Shown here one piece after another: positions 1 through 11,238 of a stretch of DNA of 64,000 bases. Position 1 is the first letter of the stretch. Each line of letters begins with the position of its first letter. The position numbers and the translations under genes are program-made. Below the pieces are notes generated by a model. That model was not told the DNA's origin and did no database searches. It saw only the letters and a program-made list of their open reading frames with translations. Source of the DNA: Kappaphycus alvarezii. Lineage: Eukaryota; Rhodophyta; Florideophyceae; Gigartinales; Solieriaceae. Location of the stretch: positions 930,001 through 994,000 of the forward strand of contig NADL03000002.1 in the NCBI GenBank assembly GCA_002205965.3. The letters run 5' to 3'.

Positions 1-307
1 TGTCGAAGGAACCTAGGTCAACGGAGTAGGGCATGCCAGGGATGTGTAGCATGAACACGCGAGTGTAACCGGCGGCTTGGCCAAGAAGGAAAACCTTGTC
101 GCGGCGGTAGCGAAATCCGATGAGCGTGGTGGAGCGGGGCCCGATGTGGGTTGCGGACCTGACGAGAGACGGTGCGGCATCGATGATACTCGCGGCGGGG
201 GCGCCATCTAGGAACGGTGAGATGAGAGTGAAACCAAGCCCAGTGATGTGCGCAAATTCGCACACGAAAAAATCTAGATGAGGACCATAATTGCATACAG
301 TATTGGA
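1..307 (-). CDS. Possible exon of a host gene, cut by the left window edge
   Basis: On the minus strand one frame is open from about position 318 to the left edge, roughly 100 codons, with ordinary mixed composition (for example CEFAHITGLGF, then IGFRYRRDKVFLLGQ, then HIPGMPYSVDLGSF). It has no convincing start codon. Its upstream end coincides with a pyrimidine-rich tract followed by CCCAG near 308-318, which looks like a 3' splice site. I therefore read it as an internal or terminal exon whose continuation lies outside the window. I recognise no family. The two ATG-initiated overlapping frames look like shadows, being Pro/Ser/Arg/His rich. The call is an inference from an open frame plus a splice-like signal; it could also be an unrecognised piece of a mobile element. 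Confidence 0.33.
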
Positions 308-470
308 ACTGGGAAGAGATTTTTACAGTTTTTGAATTTGCAAGATATTTTTAATTTGGGTGAGTGTGGCAAATTCATCGGTTGATTTTTTATTTTAGGA
401 CACACTGTCATAGTGGATGTCAGTACAGTTCTAGGTTTTGGGTGATACTACGAGTGACTCTGAAAGGTCT
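308..470. other. Intergenic, nothing recognised
   Basis: AT-rich DNA between the possible exon and the LTR-like repeat. If the exon is real this is probably intron. I see no motif beyond the splice-like tract at its left end. Confidence 0.3.
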
Positions 471-474
471 ATAT

Positions 475-945
475 AATGGCCACATCAATTCCCACCCCTG
501 GCCAATAGGTGGCTGGCATGGGTATGGCACCTAGATATTTACCTTGAGGAAATATCTTCTAATGGTCTCTCTGGTTCACACGATTCCCGTGAATGCATTT
601 TATGGTTATTAGTCTGTTTGTTTGAAGACTTTTAGGGTACCCAAAGGTCTATATAAGCCGAGTAAACTGCTTCCTTTAGTGGAGGTCAAGCAAGTTGGCA
701 GACAACTTCAGGTCAAGCTCCGAGTAGTAGGAAGTTGAGAGTCAACTTCAGACCCAAGAAAACTTTTTCCTAAGCTGGTCGCAGAGCATCAGTGGTAGAC
801 GCTGCCCCTTTTATACTTGCTTGTAGCCCTCTCAACTCTCTCCCATATACACTGCTTTTTATTTGTTCAACTATACCACGGTAGCACTTTTGTCGCTCGC
901 AACACCTCCGTCTTGGGGTAGTTGGTTCTAAGTATCTCTTCTCCC
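475..945 (+). repeat. LTR-like dispersed repeat, copy 1
   Basis: This stretch is clearly related, by eye, to 41,040-41,415. Shared blocks include a TATA-like TCTATATAAGC followed by a region around GAGTAAACTG, the segment AGTCAACTT, a second TATA-like TTTATACTTGCTTGTAG, and a final GTAGTTGGTTCTAAG (ATAATTGGTTCTGAG in the other copy). Promoter-like boxes and a possible primer-binding-like end suggest a long terminal repeat of an otherwise missing element. Its right end abuts, and probably truncates, the LINE sequence that starts near 950. Confidence 0.5.
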
Positions 946-1605
946 GACGATTTACCCTATCACCCAGCATGTCGGATGGGTAAGGTTGCCTGCGACCACG
1001 CTTTGTCTGTAAGTTGAACGCCATGAAGTTCGGTAAAGGACATCGCAGCAGCGTATCGAAGGCCTTGGCCGCCGTACGGGCATCCCGTGGGTCAACGAGC
1101 TTGAAGGCGTGGTTAACCAGACAGGCCGAGGCGCAGAGGCGGTTCATGTGAAACCGCACGCAAAGGTCTTCAACCATGATCAGGAGCTGAAGGGTTCGGC
1201 AACAGCCCCCGATCTTTTCCCGAAGGAAAGCATCGGTGGAATGCCGGTTTCCGAGCGGAGCGCCTAGGAGCTCGAATCCGTTCGGGGAGCACTCGGAAAG
1301 GCGAAATTCCTGGAGAAAAGCATCGCGCTCTGGGCACGGGACCGTTGGCCAAAAAATGCGGGTTTTCCCGGGTTGAGATGTAGGCGGAGGACTGCGGTAG
1401 GGAGCATGTGGAAAAGGAGTAAGTAAAGGTCAATAGCCTGTGGCTCACGAGCAAGGGCAGCATTCCGGACGAGGTTGATGAAGAGGAGCAAGAATGGCTT
1501 CAAACGGGACTCAAGAATCTCCGAAAAGATATCAGCTTCTCGATATGACGTGCCGAGCGATGTCAATACTATTTTGCAGATCATGCATGTTCGATAGAGG
1601 CGGGT
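946..1605 (-). pseudogene. LINE copy A: ORF1 fragment fused to the end of the reverse transcriptase
   Basis: Read on the minus strand, 1584-1400 encodes a block ending LLLFHMLPTAVLR, matching the C-terminal ORF1 block of LINE copy D (IAFLRIHLLPTAVLRR, near 49.5 kb) and copy B. It passes straight into LHLNPGKTRIFWP, which belongs to the reverse transcriptase of the same family (copy C has LFLNTTKTRIYWP near 19.7 kb). RLCASACLVNHAFKL follows at about 1150-1080, a block also seen in copy C. The fingers, palm and YADD region are missing, so this copy carries an internal deletion joining ORF1 to the RT thumb. Frames shift at about 1265 and 1175. The 3' end is cut by the LTR-like repeat. Confidence 0.65.
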
Positions 1606-2185
1606 AATGGGCAGGGCCGGATCTAGGGGGAGGCTGGAGGTGAGTGCCCGGCATGGTGATTACGAATTGTTGGGTTTTTGCGAGGAGGGGAGGGTAGGCA
1701 GCGTCAACAATGAAGCCGGGCCTGGGCAGGGGTGTGTGGAAGGCGGCCTCTGGGACCACTTACGTAGCCCCATCCATCGCGGAGCGGCGGCCTGCAGAGG
1801 GTCCGACGCCGGTGTGTCGATGGGATTCAATGTAGTCTCGATGGGACAGCAGTAGATACTGCAATATGTAGTAATGCTAAGCTACCCAATGGTCATCCAT
1901 TGCTTAAGCTATCCTCTCACGAGCCCCCATGCGCCTGGACGACGAGGTATATCCGGTTAGGTTATAGCCGTCTAGTTAGACCGTGGCAGTCCCCAGTAGG
2001 GGTACTGCATGCATTAAACTTCTTTCTTTCTAGTTACGTGTAGTAGCTATTGCCATACACATTAGAATTGCTAATGATAGTGGTAACGTTTAACTACCTT
2101 TTATTTTCTGTGTCGGAGCGGCGCCGGCAGTGGAGTCCTGATCGGGGGGCACGTTGAGACCGTTGGGTTCAGTGTTGCATGGATT
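1606..2185. other. Junction DNA, no clear gene
   Basis: 1606-1855 is GC-rich and open on both strands, perhaps more of the 5' side of LINE copy A. A minus-strand Pro-rich frame covers 1532-1759. 1860-2185 shows no open frame or recognised repeat. Confidence 0.3.
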
Positions 2186-2188
2186 GCT

Positions 2189-3365
2189 CTAGGATGTGGA
2201 GATGAGTGATGAAGCGGGGACAGAGCGGATTGGCACAGATTTGGAACGCTTCAGCGGCACGACCTGAGGAGGAGTATGAGACGGACGAGAGTTGCTGGCA
2301 GAAATGCCTTTACGGGGCGTCGGGGTGGCAGGAGGAAGATTTTTTCGACGGTCACTATGTGGTGAGGAGGTGTTGGCATGCTTGGTCTGGACAGCGCTAA
2401 GAGGGCTGGAAGTTGTTGAGGCACCAATTGCCGGCAAATTGGCGGCAAAAGACAAAGCGACGGCGGCAGCAGGATGGTTGGGGTTGGTCGGAGGGCTGCA
2501 ACGGGGTAGGGTTGGTTCGAGAGTTTGTTAACAGGTGTAGAGTGGGACGGGGGGTACCGGAGGGGTATAGTTGTTCTCGTGAGTTGGAGGAGGGGTGGGG
2601 TCTCTGGCCAGGGGTACAGCAAGGGCGCAGCAGGTGCAGGAAGGATGATCGCTAAGGATCGGAAGGCGTGGGCCATGGTCTTGCGGAAGATTGAATGGGC
2701 CTTGTTAGGGAGGGTACAGGTTTGCAGGCCGGCGGTTTCGCTGAAGAGGCAATGATGGACGCCTGCGGTGGCGAATAAGCCCAAATGTGAAGTGAGCTCA
2801 AAGAGTGGAGGAACATGGAGGAGGGAGGTGCAGAGGTACAAAGAAGCGGAGAGGGTGTGGATGATAAGCTGAGGTATGGCTGCTGGACGTTACAACAGCC
2901 CTGCAATCCACGAGAGGGACGATGACGTGGGGCAGTAAGCAGAGGCGGGCGATGGCTGCTCCTACGCGAATTTCGAATGCCGGCGTGTGTGTTAAAGGCG
3001 ATGGTGTGGTCTTGACAGGGTGTGACAGCGAAGGCAGAAATGAGGAGCGTAGGGGGGTTGGGAAAATTATTTCGAGGGTTAAGAGGACAGATCCTCTTCG
3101 CAGACGCATAAATCTGCTGAAAGTGGTTGTAGACATGTGGACAGGGAGGCTAGGGGCGAGAGTACTGAGGGTCACAGGGGGGGATTGTGGAAGATGGGGC
3201 AATGGACGATCAGCTCGGCCGTGGCAGTGGGAGAAGGCCTACGGAATTGCATCACCCCAGTTGGCGGCGGGGACGGGAGGATTCATATCATCAGCCGCGG
3301 ACAAGGTGAGGTCACAAGGAGGGGGAGGCGCGCGAGGGGCGGGAGGCATGTCCACATCCGTCATC
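2189..3365 (-). CDS. GC-rich open region, hypothetical Pro/Ser-rich protein or LINE ORF1 remnant
   Basis: This stretch is markedly GC-rich and open in several minus-strand frames, so the true frame is uncertain. A minus ATG at about 3365 opens with MTDVDMPPAPRAPPPP and runs about 42 codons to a TAG. A second frame is open from about 3160 to 2652. A third, Ser/Thr/Pro-rich frame ends at a TAG at 2189-2191 after SVPIRSVPASSLISTS and follows an acceptor-like GTTGCAG near 2490. The composition resembles the Pro-rich ORF1 segments of LINE copies B and D, but I could not align a conserved block. It may be a decayed LINE 5' end or a spliced host gene. Plus-strand frames here look like mirror images of GC bias. 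Confidence 0.25.
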
Positions 3366-3821
3366 TTCGTCGTTCAACTCTGGTGGAATCAGGTACAGAA
3401 TGAGGCGAACATCCTGCCAATACCTCGTAGGAGTATGATTTCTGGACAGCGCAGTCTAATCCCCGGCAGCTCATAGGTGCATCCCAGAGACCTCGTTCTG
3501 GCCGTCACTCTCTTGGGCCTCCCAGCGCTGCTGCGCTGCTCATCGCGCTCCTTGTCGCCTTCTCCCGGATGCGCAATGATTTCTAGCCTTCCATGGTGAG
3601 CCTATATCTTGAAGTGACTTTGCGTGAACGACTCCACCTTTCCGACGCACTGCCACTACTGCCGATCCCTCGCGGATCCGTGATGCGACCACGCGTCGTC
3701 TCCGAAGTCTGTTCTGTTGATTGCGGGCCGACACTGAAGAAACTGCAGTCTCCGAATCAGTATGTAGTCAAGCCAGCCGGTCTCCCCTGTCCGCGCGAAA
3801 CGCCTTTCATGATTCTTGTCA
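3366..3821. other. No firm gene; open plus-strand frame of unknown meaning
   Basis: A plus frame 3593-3901 (102 codons, ends with MPTPTPPSPGVASLARS) is open but matches nothing I know. It overlaps the start of the small broken gene below. Confidence 0.25.
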
Positions 3822-4252
3822 ATGGGCATCGTCCCGCCAACATCGTCATGCCTACACCCACCCCTCCTTCTCCAGGTGTTGCTAGTCTAGCCCGTAGCTA
3901 ATGTCATTACGGCATAGTGGCAACTTACCCAACCTCAATTCGAAGGCAGCTACTTTGTCGCTTGTGCTGCCGAGCGGATCATGCTCAGCTTGGCGGACTG
4001 TATGGGATGCCTTTTTTTTGCTGCCCCGGATGCTGGGTCGTCCACTGATGTGCAGTAGCACTCTGCGTCTCTTGCCTATGATACCCGTGGCCCCCTCCCG
4101 CGCTTGCGAGAGGTTGTGGACGCATTGGCTGCACGCATTGGCTTCAAGTTCGCACAGCGATACAGCAGCGGTAAGTTGCCGCGCTACGTGATCAGCACAA
4201 GTGTGGTAGCATGGTCTTGTTGCAGCAGGCTTCCTTGTCGCAGGGTAATTTG
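3822..4252 (+). pseudogene. Small broken gene with one well-formed GT-AG intron
   Basis: From 3918 one plus frame reads QFEGSYFVACAAERIMLSLA, then DCMGCLFFAAPDAG, then LREVVDALAARIGFKFAQ, a composition that looks like real globular protein. It contains one in-frame TAG at 4056-4058 (after STDVQ). After RYSS a consensus donor GTAAGT occurs at about 4172 and an acceptor TTGTTGCAG at about 4228. Splicing gives a short tail ending GFLVAG and a TAA. A possible first exon starts at ATG 3822 and would need a 42-nt intron (3876-3917). I do not recognise the family. The intron argues for a host gene; the TAG argues for decay, or for an exon structure I have misread. Confidence 0.35.
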
Positions 4253-5778
4253 CGGGGAGGCCTGCGATCGTTTCATAATCGAAATTGGAACACTTTTCGA
4301 TGAGTGTAGCGAGGAGTTCTTATTTGCCGAATAAAATTTGGTTGGGGACGAGCAAGCGGAGTACAGATCTGTATCTCCGTCTTAAAAAAGAACTATTTCG
4401 GCTTGGAAAATACGCAGTGCTTGATCTAGATTTTGAATCAAAATGGAAAACAGTCGTGGCTTTGGAGCTCCTAATCAAAATACTGTACAGTACAGTAGAG
4501 TCGTTACTGTACTTGATTGGGGCAGTGCTTTGACGAAATTCATTCATGATTAACGGTCATGAAAGGGAGGGTGAAAATGGGATGTATTTCTTAATGTTTG
4601 ATTGTGATTTCGGCAGTGGTGCAAATAAACTGATAAGGAAAAGCACGGTTCAATCATCTTCCAGCGTGGTGGTGAACATCAACGATGCAGTAATTACAAT
4701 CGTAATTCCAATGCCTTCCCACTCGGGAGCACTCTTAGCACGGATGGGCCTTTAAAGTGAATTCGTGACCTGACCTGTGCTTCGTAAGGGTGTGGTATAG
4801 TAATGCTGCAAACTAAATACGTAGTAAAGCTAACCACCTGTGCTGAAGATTACGGGTTTTTTGAGCTAAGCCGCACTTTATTCGCGACATTGTCATGTGT
4901 GCAAATTGTGCCAACATCATGACTGATGCTCGAGAATGCGAATGATAATCATCATCATTCGCATTCTAAGATGATGTGATCAGTAAGGAAATTGTCGACA
5001 AATCAGCTCCAAATTCTGAAGACTAAACTTGGGAATCACAGCAGAGCGGTGCCAAAAATATTTACATGGAACAATTCAAATTCTTTGTCACAAATTTACG
5101 AATAAGATGACAATGTAGGGCTTTGATCCGTGAATAGAAAACATGATGAATGAGCAATCATGTTCCTAACGCCCCACGAACGCTGACTGATAACAGCTTA
5201 ACTACGATGGCCGATATGCAACTTTGTGGAATTGCAGATATTCGTCTATTCGCTTTCGTTCTTGAATGCACGCGAGATGGTCCAGGGGACATTTGTCACC
5301 GACTAATTGCTGCAGAAAATGCTTGTAAGCGTGAGTAATGGAAGGTTGTAAAGAGTTGACGTTACTGATCTTGATTTCCATGATCTCTAATCGAGTCATC
5401 CAGACATTGCAGACGCGATGTACAAAGGCGTTTGAGTGATCCTACAGTACGGTACATGCCAACGCTGAAACTCGCAAGATTGACAAGTTGGACGAGAAAG
5501 TTTAAGTGTTATTTTACACTTGGTTGATCGACAAGTGTGAAGAGGTGAAGAGGTGTTACAGTATGTTTTACTGTACCTCGCCCTTTCACAGAGTAGCGAG
5601 AACTCGACAACCTCACGTCTCTCACTGGCAAACCAGCACTCGATCATAGTGATGCAGGTGGGTTGGCGATGAGGCTGTTCATCCAATGAGTGGATTGTGC
5701 AGTAGGGTGGGGTTTGGTGTATTCTAAACAAACAAACATACGCTTTTATTAAAGGGTCACTAAACCGAGCTGGGTCAC
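4253..5778. other. AT-rich intergenic DNA
   Basis: No convincing gene. Small overlapping frames near 4285-4755 and 5150-5780 show no recognisable domain. Contains one TACTGTACAGTA-type palindrome near 4482-4498 and an inverted repeat at about 4935-4965 (GAATGCGAATGATAATC against ATCATTCGCATTC). Confidence 0.4.
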
Positions 5779-6060
5779 TCAAGCATCAGGTGATGTGAGA
5801 GACAAAGCACGGCGAGATACGGCATGAGCCGTCAGCTGCAGAACGAGAGAAGCGAGGGTGGTGACCAATCGGTGGTATTCATCAGATGGGGGTTTCCCGC
5901 GGCGGAGAGCGAAAAAAGAGGCGACTTTGGCTAGGGCCTCACGGGCAGGTTTGCCGATGGCTCCGTGAGTATCGAATCCAAGAGGATATTCTAAAAGGGT
6001 CGAAGGGACATCTGTCCTAGAATGGGTGGTAATAAGGCATTTTACCGACATATGGGGCAA
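5779..6060 (-). pseudogene. Remnant of a LINE C-terminal restriction-like endonuclease
   Basis: The minus frame of 93 codons contains YPLGFDTHGAIGKPAREALA followed by an Ala/Leu helix-rich tail ending LTAHAVSRRALSL. The F-x-PLxF-[DE]-T-x-G block and the tail are typical of the end of RT-RLE polyproteins. It parallels FVPLAFDIPGDS of LINE copy B (about 20,785) and FQPVAYDSLG of copy C (about 18,302). No RT or zinc knuckle is recognisable upstream, toward higher coordinates. It is more diverged from copies B and C than they are from each other, so it may be a separate LINE lineage. Confidence 0.5.
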
Positions 6061-7380
6061 CGTACAGTATCAAAGTAAGAAAGGGAGGGTATGGAGCAAC
6101 TCTTACTTTTTAAGGAAGGTTTTGTGGTGTTTACATTAGGTAGCGAGAGAATCTATACTGTACAGTACAGTACTGTACTATGCAGTATTAGAAACTGCAG
6201 GTGATCATATTGATTCGTCCACTTGTGGAAAGCCATGGTTTTTCAATTTATATTTACCTCTTTGTCAAACTTTATTGGCCGAAAAGGTTAAGTACATTAC
6301 AGTGCGAAGGCCATTGCCACAGGACAAAGACCTTTAAATTACTGCTTACATAAAGCAAGCTGCAGATGGGCCACTTCCTTGACATATGCACGGCGCATGG
6401 ATGGTGCTCTATTTCTTTTTAGGGCGTGTATGAAAGTGTGCTCAGGTGCAACAGACAATGCCACAAGGCTCGCCATCTCAGTTGCATCATGTGATAGGTG
6501 AAAATCTCCGGTTGAGGAGAGATTGCCGTTGCCGTTGCCAACCGGCATTTAGATTAGAAAATATAACAAAGACAGTCAAATTTGCAAAAACAATACTCGC
6601 TTTGTCACAATTTTTGCTCCATATCATACAATCTTAACCCGAATCATTTTTTTGGGTTAGTTAAGAAAAGTAAGCATAAATTACTCTCCTTCCAAGCCTG
6701 TAGGTACTCCAAGACGATGATGATACAGTATTTGACTTGAAATTCTGTGAGGGGCGTTCCTCCCGTTGCTGCTCATAGCAATTAATACCAACATTTCTTA
6801 ATTTGTTTATTGAAATTTATAGACTAGGACTAAGGCAGCCAGGCACCCCAATGCTGGTCAGCACTCAGTTTTTTTGGTTTGTTTGTGCATAAACTAAACT
6901 AAACTAAAGCTGAAATCACAATCTTTTAAATTACAATCACGGCGAGAATAATTTCAAGTGTTTAGTTGATATAAAAAATTTATTTTAAAAAATCTCCGCA
7001 AATTTTGACAATCACAACGAACTTTTCCTCGCCTTTCGGGAGGTACATTACAAAAAAAATCAGAAAATTGTAGACTCGTTGAAAGAGCGCTTCTCTCACT
7101 GCCACGAAAATACCGCAGTTGCAATATTTTCCAATTTTGATGTGTGCTCAGTCACTGTATGAGTACTTCCTCCCAGTGGACGTGTGTATTGTATTTTCTC
7201 CAATGTCGGGCCATCTTAGATCTACACAATACCCTACCAAACTGGCATGTTACCAGCATTGTATGGTAATTTACAGAGTACCAGACCTTCCCGCAGTCAC
7301 CATTCGCTCTTCCCAACAACAAAGTTACTGTACAAAAGGGTTTGTGTGTGCATGCCAGCCGCCTACGCTTTAATATTTAG
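6061..7380. other. AT-rich intergenic DNA
   Basis: No gene recognised. A palindrome cluster of the TACTGTACAGTA type lies at 6157-6186. A minus frame at 6339-6548 (69 codons) has no recognised domain. Confidence 0.4.
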
Positions 7381-7587
7381 TCCTCTTTGTATCGTCAACG
7401 GGCTTTCCACATCCCCCGTCTCACCTCTGCATCTATCACAATCCCAAACTTTCCTCGAAATACTCCCGCTACTTTTCTTGCTACTTTACGCAATTGTTCC
7501 CGTTACTCTTCCGCCTCGTCTTGCCTTAACCCACTCTCATCCAGCTGCCGCGACTTTTGCGACAAGCTTTCTCTCTGTTCATCATCA

Positions 7588-8184
7588 ATGGTAGCAATGT
7601 GGTTGCCACCACCAACCGCCCTTCTTTCCCCCCATGACCTCAACCCTCGCTCTGCCATCCTCCGTCCACCCTTCCCCCATCACCAACAGACGTTCGTAAT
7701 CTCCCCCGACTACTCTCCTGAGCTCACTCACCGCCGTCATCTTTATAATTCTCCTACCCCAGCTTCCCCCTTGCCCAAGCCCAAGCATCTAGCCACTAAA
7801 CCATCCTCTATTGCAAAGGCCAACTCCCCATCCCGAATCCCCTCAAAGAAGTTATTTCCCTGTCCCTATCCAGATTGCACTCAAACCAGTTCAAACAAGG
7901 GAAACCTCTCCAAGCATATTGCTACTCGTCATGAACACAGGAAAGACTTTGAATGTCCCTTCAAAGGTTGCAAGCGGCGATTCGCCAAGAAGTACAATAT
8001 GCAACGTCATCTCTCTGCCAGTGGCGTTCATCGTCAAGCTAAGCTCCCGCCTTCATCCAACTCCCACATCCCGAACCGCCCCGCTTCAAACCAACGACAT
8101 TCCCAATGGTCCTCCACAGAGTTGGATCTGGCAAACTTCCTAGCCAAGAAGTGTCAGCAAAGTCATGTCCTCCGCGCTATGTAA
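7588..8184 (+). CDS. Two-finger C2H2 zinc-finger protein
   Basis: This is the clearest intact host-like gene. From ATG 7588 it gives about 198 residues; the frame stays open to an ATG at 7387 (265 residues), but the earlier part is less protein-like, so I prefer 7588. A Pro/Ser/His-rich N-terminus is followed by finger 1, CPYPDC...HIATRH (C-x4-C-x12-H-x4-H, about residues 92-115), and finger 2, CPFKGC...HLSASGVH (C-x4-C-x12-H-x6-H, about 123-148). The linker HEHRKDFEC is basic. The C-x4-C spacing is common in fungal and other non-animal C2H2 DNA-binding proteins. It probably acts in the nucleus as a sequence-specific DNA-binding regulator. That role is inferred from the fingers only. It ends at TAA 8182-8184. 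No intron is needed and I see no neighbouring partner. Confidence 0.7.
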   Translation: MVAMWLPPPTALLSPHDLNPRSAILRPPFPHHQQTFVISPDYSPELTHRRHLYNSPTPASPLPKPKHLATKPSSIAKANSPSRIPSKKLFPCPYPDCTQTSSNKGNLSKHIATRHEHRKDFECPFKGCKRRFAKKYNMQRHLSASGVHRQAKLPPSSNSHIPNRPASNQRHSQWSSTELDLANFLAKKCQQSHVLRAM

Positions 8185-11100
8185 TATTATCTTCCTTGTA
8201 ACTCGCTGGCTGCTTTCAAGCGGCCCCACTACTTCCTCCGTCCACAGCCGCATTCCGATCGAGGAGATACCATCTTCCTGCCGCAATGTTTCCGGAGACT
8301 CCACGCACATGTAAGATACCCTTCCCACAACTCCCTGTCTCACGGAGATCGAATCTCTCCTGCCATCGTGCTCTGCAAGAGTCAACACCTCATGATACAA
8401 GACCATCATTCCTGGGGCAATCTACACGCAGGCGGCGAAGGAACTCAGTGGCAATCACCCTGCGAGCAAGGACTCTGTAGCAACGCACGGAGTAATTGTG
8501 TTGATACCACCCCAAGTATCGCTGCCTACCGTGCCAACTGTTCGTTGCCTGCGGTCGCTGTATTCTGTGAACAGTCTAGGTGTTCGATTTAGGTCTTGTC
8601 CGCTCGCTTCATTTGCGTAACGTTTCGATTTACGATGTGTAGATTAGAGATGTTGGATTGAAGTATGTTCTCCACCGTTGTGACACACTGCATATCGAAT
8701 TCAACAAGGTTGAACAAATTACTGAGGGCGACAGAATGAGTAAACTATTCCTGCGCAAACTTGCAAATCGAATGTTTAAGGCTGCTCAAGCAATATCGCG
8801 ATAAACGGGATAAGGTTTTTGTCTTGTTAATACATTCCAGTTACCCTCCGCACTATTCCGATTGTGAGGGTTTTCGTTTGAATAATGCACAGTGATGATG
8901 CTGAAAACAGCTCGGAACATGTTTTTTCTTATAAAAAAGAACAACAACGATGCAGCCTTTTCACACCTGACAATTGGTAGCTAATTGGAAAAACAGATGT
9001 CAAATGGGGTATACAGTTCGTGTGAAGTTTTCTCATTAATGGCATCTATTGAGCAGGCATTCGTTTGGCGGGGGAACTCTTGCTCGCATGAATGCTTCTT
9101 TCGTCAGCATTTACTTTTAATTCACGAGTAGAAACGGTGCTATGCACCAATAACCAACGGCTTCCCTTTGGGGGACGTTCCCCGCCAGACAATGGCTAGT
9201 GCTTGGTTGTCTATTCCCTGGAACACTTATGGAATGTCAATAATAAAGCACAATACAATCTGATCGGTAATGAGACTTGATCTTATTGCTGCAATTATCG
9301 CGCCACAGCAAAGGAGTGAGGATTGTACGAGTCATACTGTTTTTACTCTTGTACTAATGTTCCGTACACATGCCGCAAATTCTCTGCAACTCCCTAAAGA
9401 ATACTATTGTACAGTAGTACAGTAGTACTGTACATGTACCGAGGGCGATGTTCAGGTCGTGTGAACCAGGTACAGTGAGTTTGAGGAATATTTTTGCGCA
9501 ATTGTCAAAACGAGTGAGCAAAACCCCTCGAGGGATACATGACACAACACAGGTTGAGACCATAGTAATCTTTAAAATATTCTGCGTGCACATCTCTCAC
9601 TTGGAGAACCTTGAGAGGACCATGATTACCAGCCGATCTTGAGATCAATTGACAAAGCTCTCTTTGGCAAGACGAATGCACGTAGGTCATGAAAAGCTGC
9701 AACTAGTGGCCTCAGAGCGGAAAGAAAATACAGTGAGCCCTTTTTCGGTGTTGTGACAAAACCAACAGCGAAGGCGTCTAAGTACTGGGCATTTTCGAAT
9801 ATTGTTTTTTGAAGGAAATGAAGGGCTTCACAAGCGGCATGCAGTAGGTGGGTCTCAAGAATGTGATGTATGGAGTGGAGCACAATTTTTTAATCAGTAC
9901 GATGTGTAGAATCGTCAATGTGGTCTCAAGACAAGATGGGTTGAAAAAGAGCATCGCGCCTGCGAAAAAATGCAGATTGACCTCTTGCTGTGCAGGACAA
10001 GCAAGGGCGGGAAGCAGGGATGGGTGGGCGTCTGGCTAGTTTGCTGCGCTGGGGCGAAATAAAGTTTTCCACATCTGTGTTGGTGTGGAGTTAGCATGGC
10101 ACGCGTTACGCGTAGTGTTTTGGCAAAGGGCTTTTTTCGGAGGCGTAGGAGAGTTTCGAATTACCGGGCTGTAAGGCTCTTTCCATCTGTTGCCAAGGGC
10201 CGCGACTTGCGAGGCAACTAGTTGAAAGGGGCAAGAAAAACTGTAAGTGTAAAGAGGATGCAAAAGTGCTCATCTCTCCGAGGAGCGATTTATGAATATT
10301 TGATATGATACGGACACATTAAGGGCTGGATGTGCTGTTCATCAGGGAAAAATGGAAAGATTTAGGTTACAATGTTAAAAAAAACTGGTATCATTGTTAA
10401 AGCACAGGCAACAGGGAAAAAAGAATAAATTCCACAGTGCTCTCAAATGCAGAGAGGGAGTAAGGGTACACGTGCAGGCCGCTTGCTAGCATGACTCTTA
10501 GAAGAGTATAAATCATGGTGCCTAAACTTGCAGGAACAAGCAGCAGCCACCAATGCGATTGGGGTTGGCGAGGGCGATGGTAAGAAAGTATATTCCATTT
10601 GTCTCGAGAAAATGGTAATGGGAGGATGTTGCAGGTTGGATACTTGATTTGGTGGGTTGCAGACTGGTAGATGTTGCAAGAATGTGTTTATATACGGCAT
10701 TTTGCGACGTGAGAAACAGGGGGCATTGCTAGAGCTGCTCAAGTTGTGCAGATAGCCTCCAGAGTTGCGCAGAAATGAAATGTTTTTTTATGACAAGGCA
10801 CAATATAGTTTTTCTGATTTGGTAGATAGTGTGGGTGCATTGCATGACTAAAATCTTTCAATCAAATCCAAATTAAATGACTCATTGCTTGCCGAAATTG
10901 GAACCTCCAACCTCTACACTACAAGTGGTAAGTTAATTGACGCCTGTTTATTTCTATCGCTCCCATGTTCGAGCAGTTCAACAAAGTAGAAAATAGAAAG
11001 CCATTGCTCTGTACAAGAAGCGTACAGTATGTCCAGTTCAGTACAGTGGCTAAGCCAAAACGAAGTGCGAAAATCATCAAAGTTTGCCATTTGCTCAACG

Positions 11101-11238
11101 CAATTGTTTTAATATATAATCATCTTTACTTCATGTTTGAATGGTACTGTACAGTATGCATCTCGGAGATAGAGGAGGCGGACGCCACGCAGGTTAGACC
11201 AACATTCCATGGACTGTACGTATACACGTGGGATGAGA
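8185..11238. other. Mostly AT-rich intergenic DNA
   Basis: No gene I can name. A palindrome cluster lies at 9407-9436. Two minus frames at 9626-9883 (85 codons) and 10,036-10,263 (75 codons) might be pieces of one decayed gene but show no domain. 10,443-10,742 minus is a low-information frame. Confidence 0.4.
9404..9438. repeat. TACTGTAC/GTACAGTA palindrome cluster
   Basis: Overlapping GTACAGTAGTACAGTAGTAC followed by TGTACATGTACC. Same word family as the large cluster at 11.24-11.51 kb. Confidence 0.7.
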
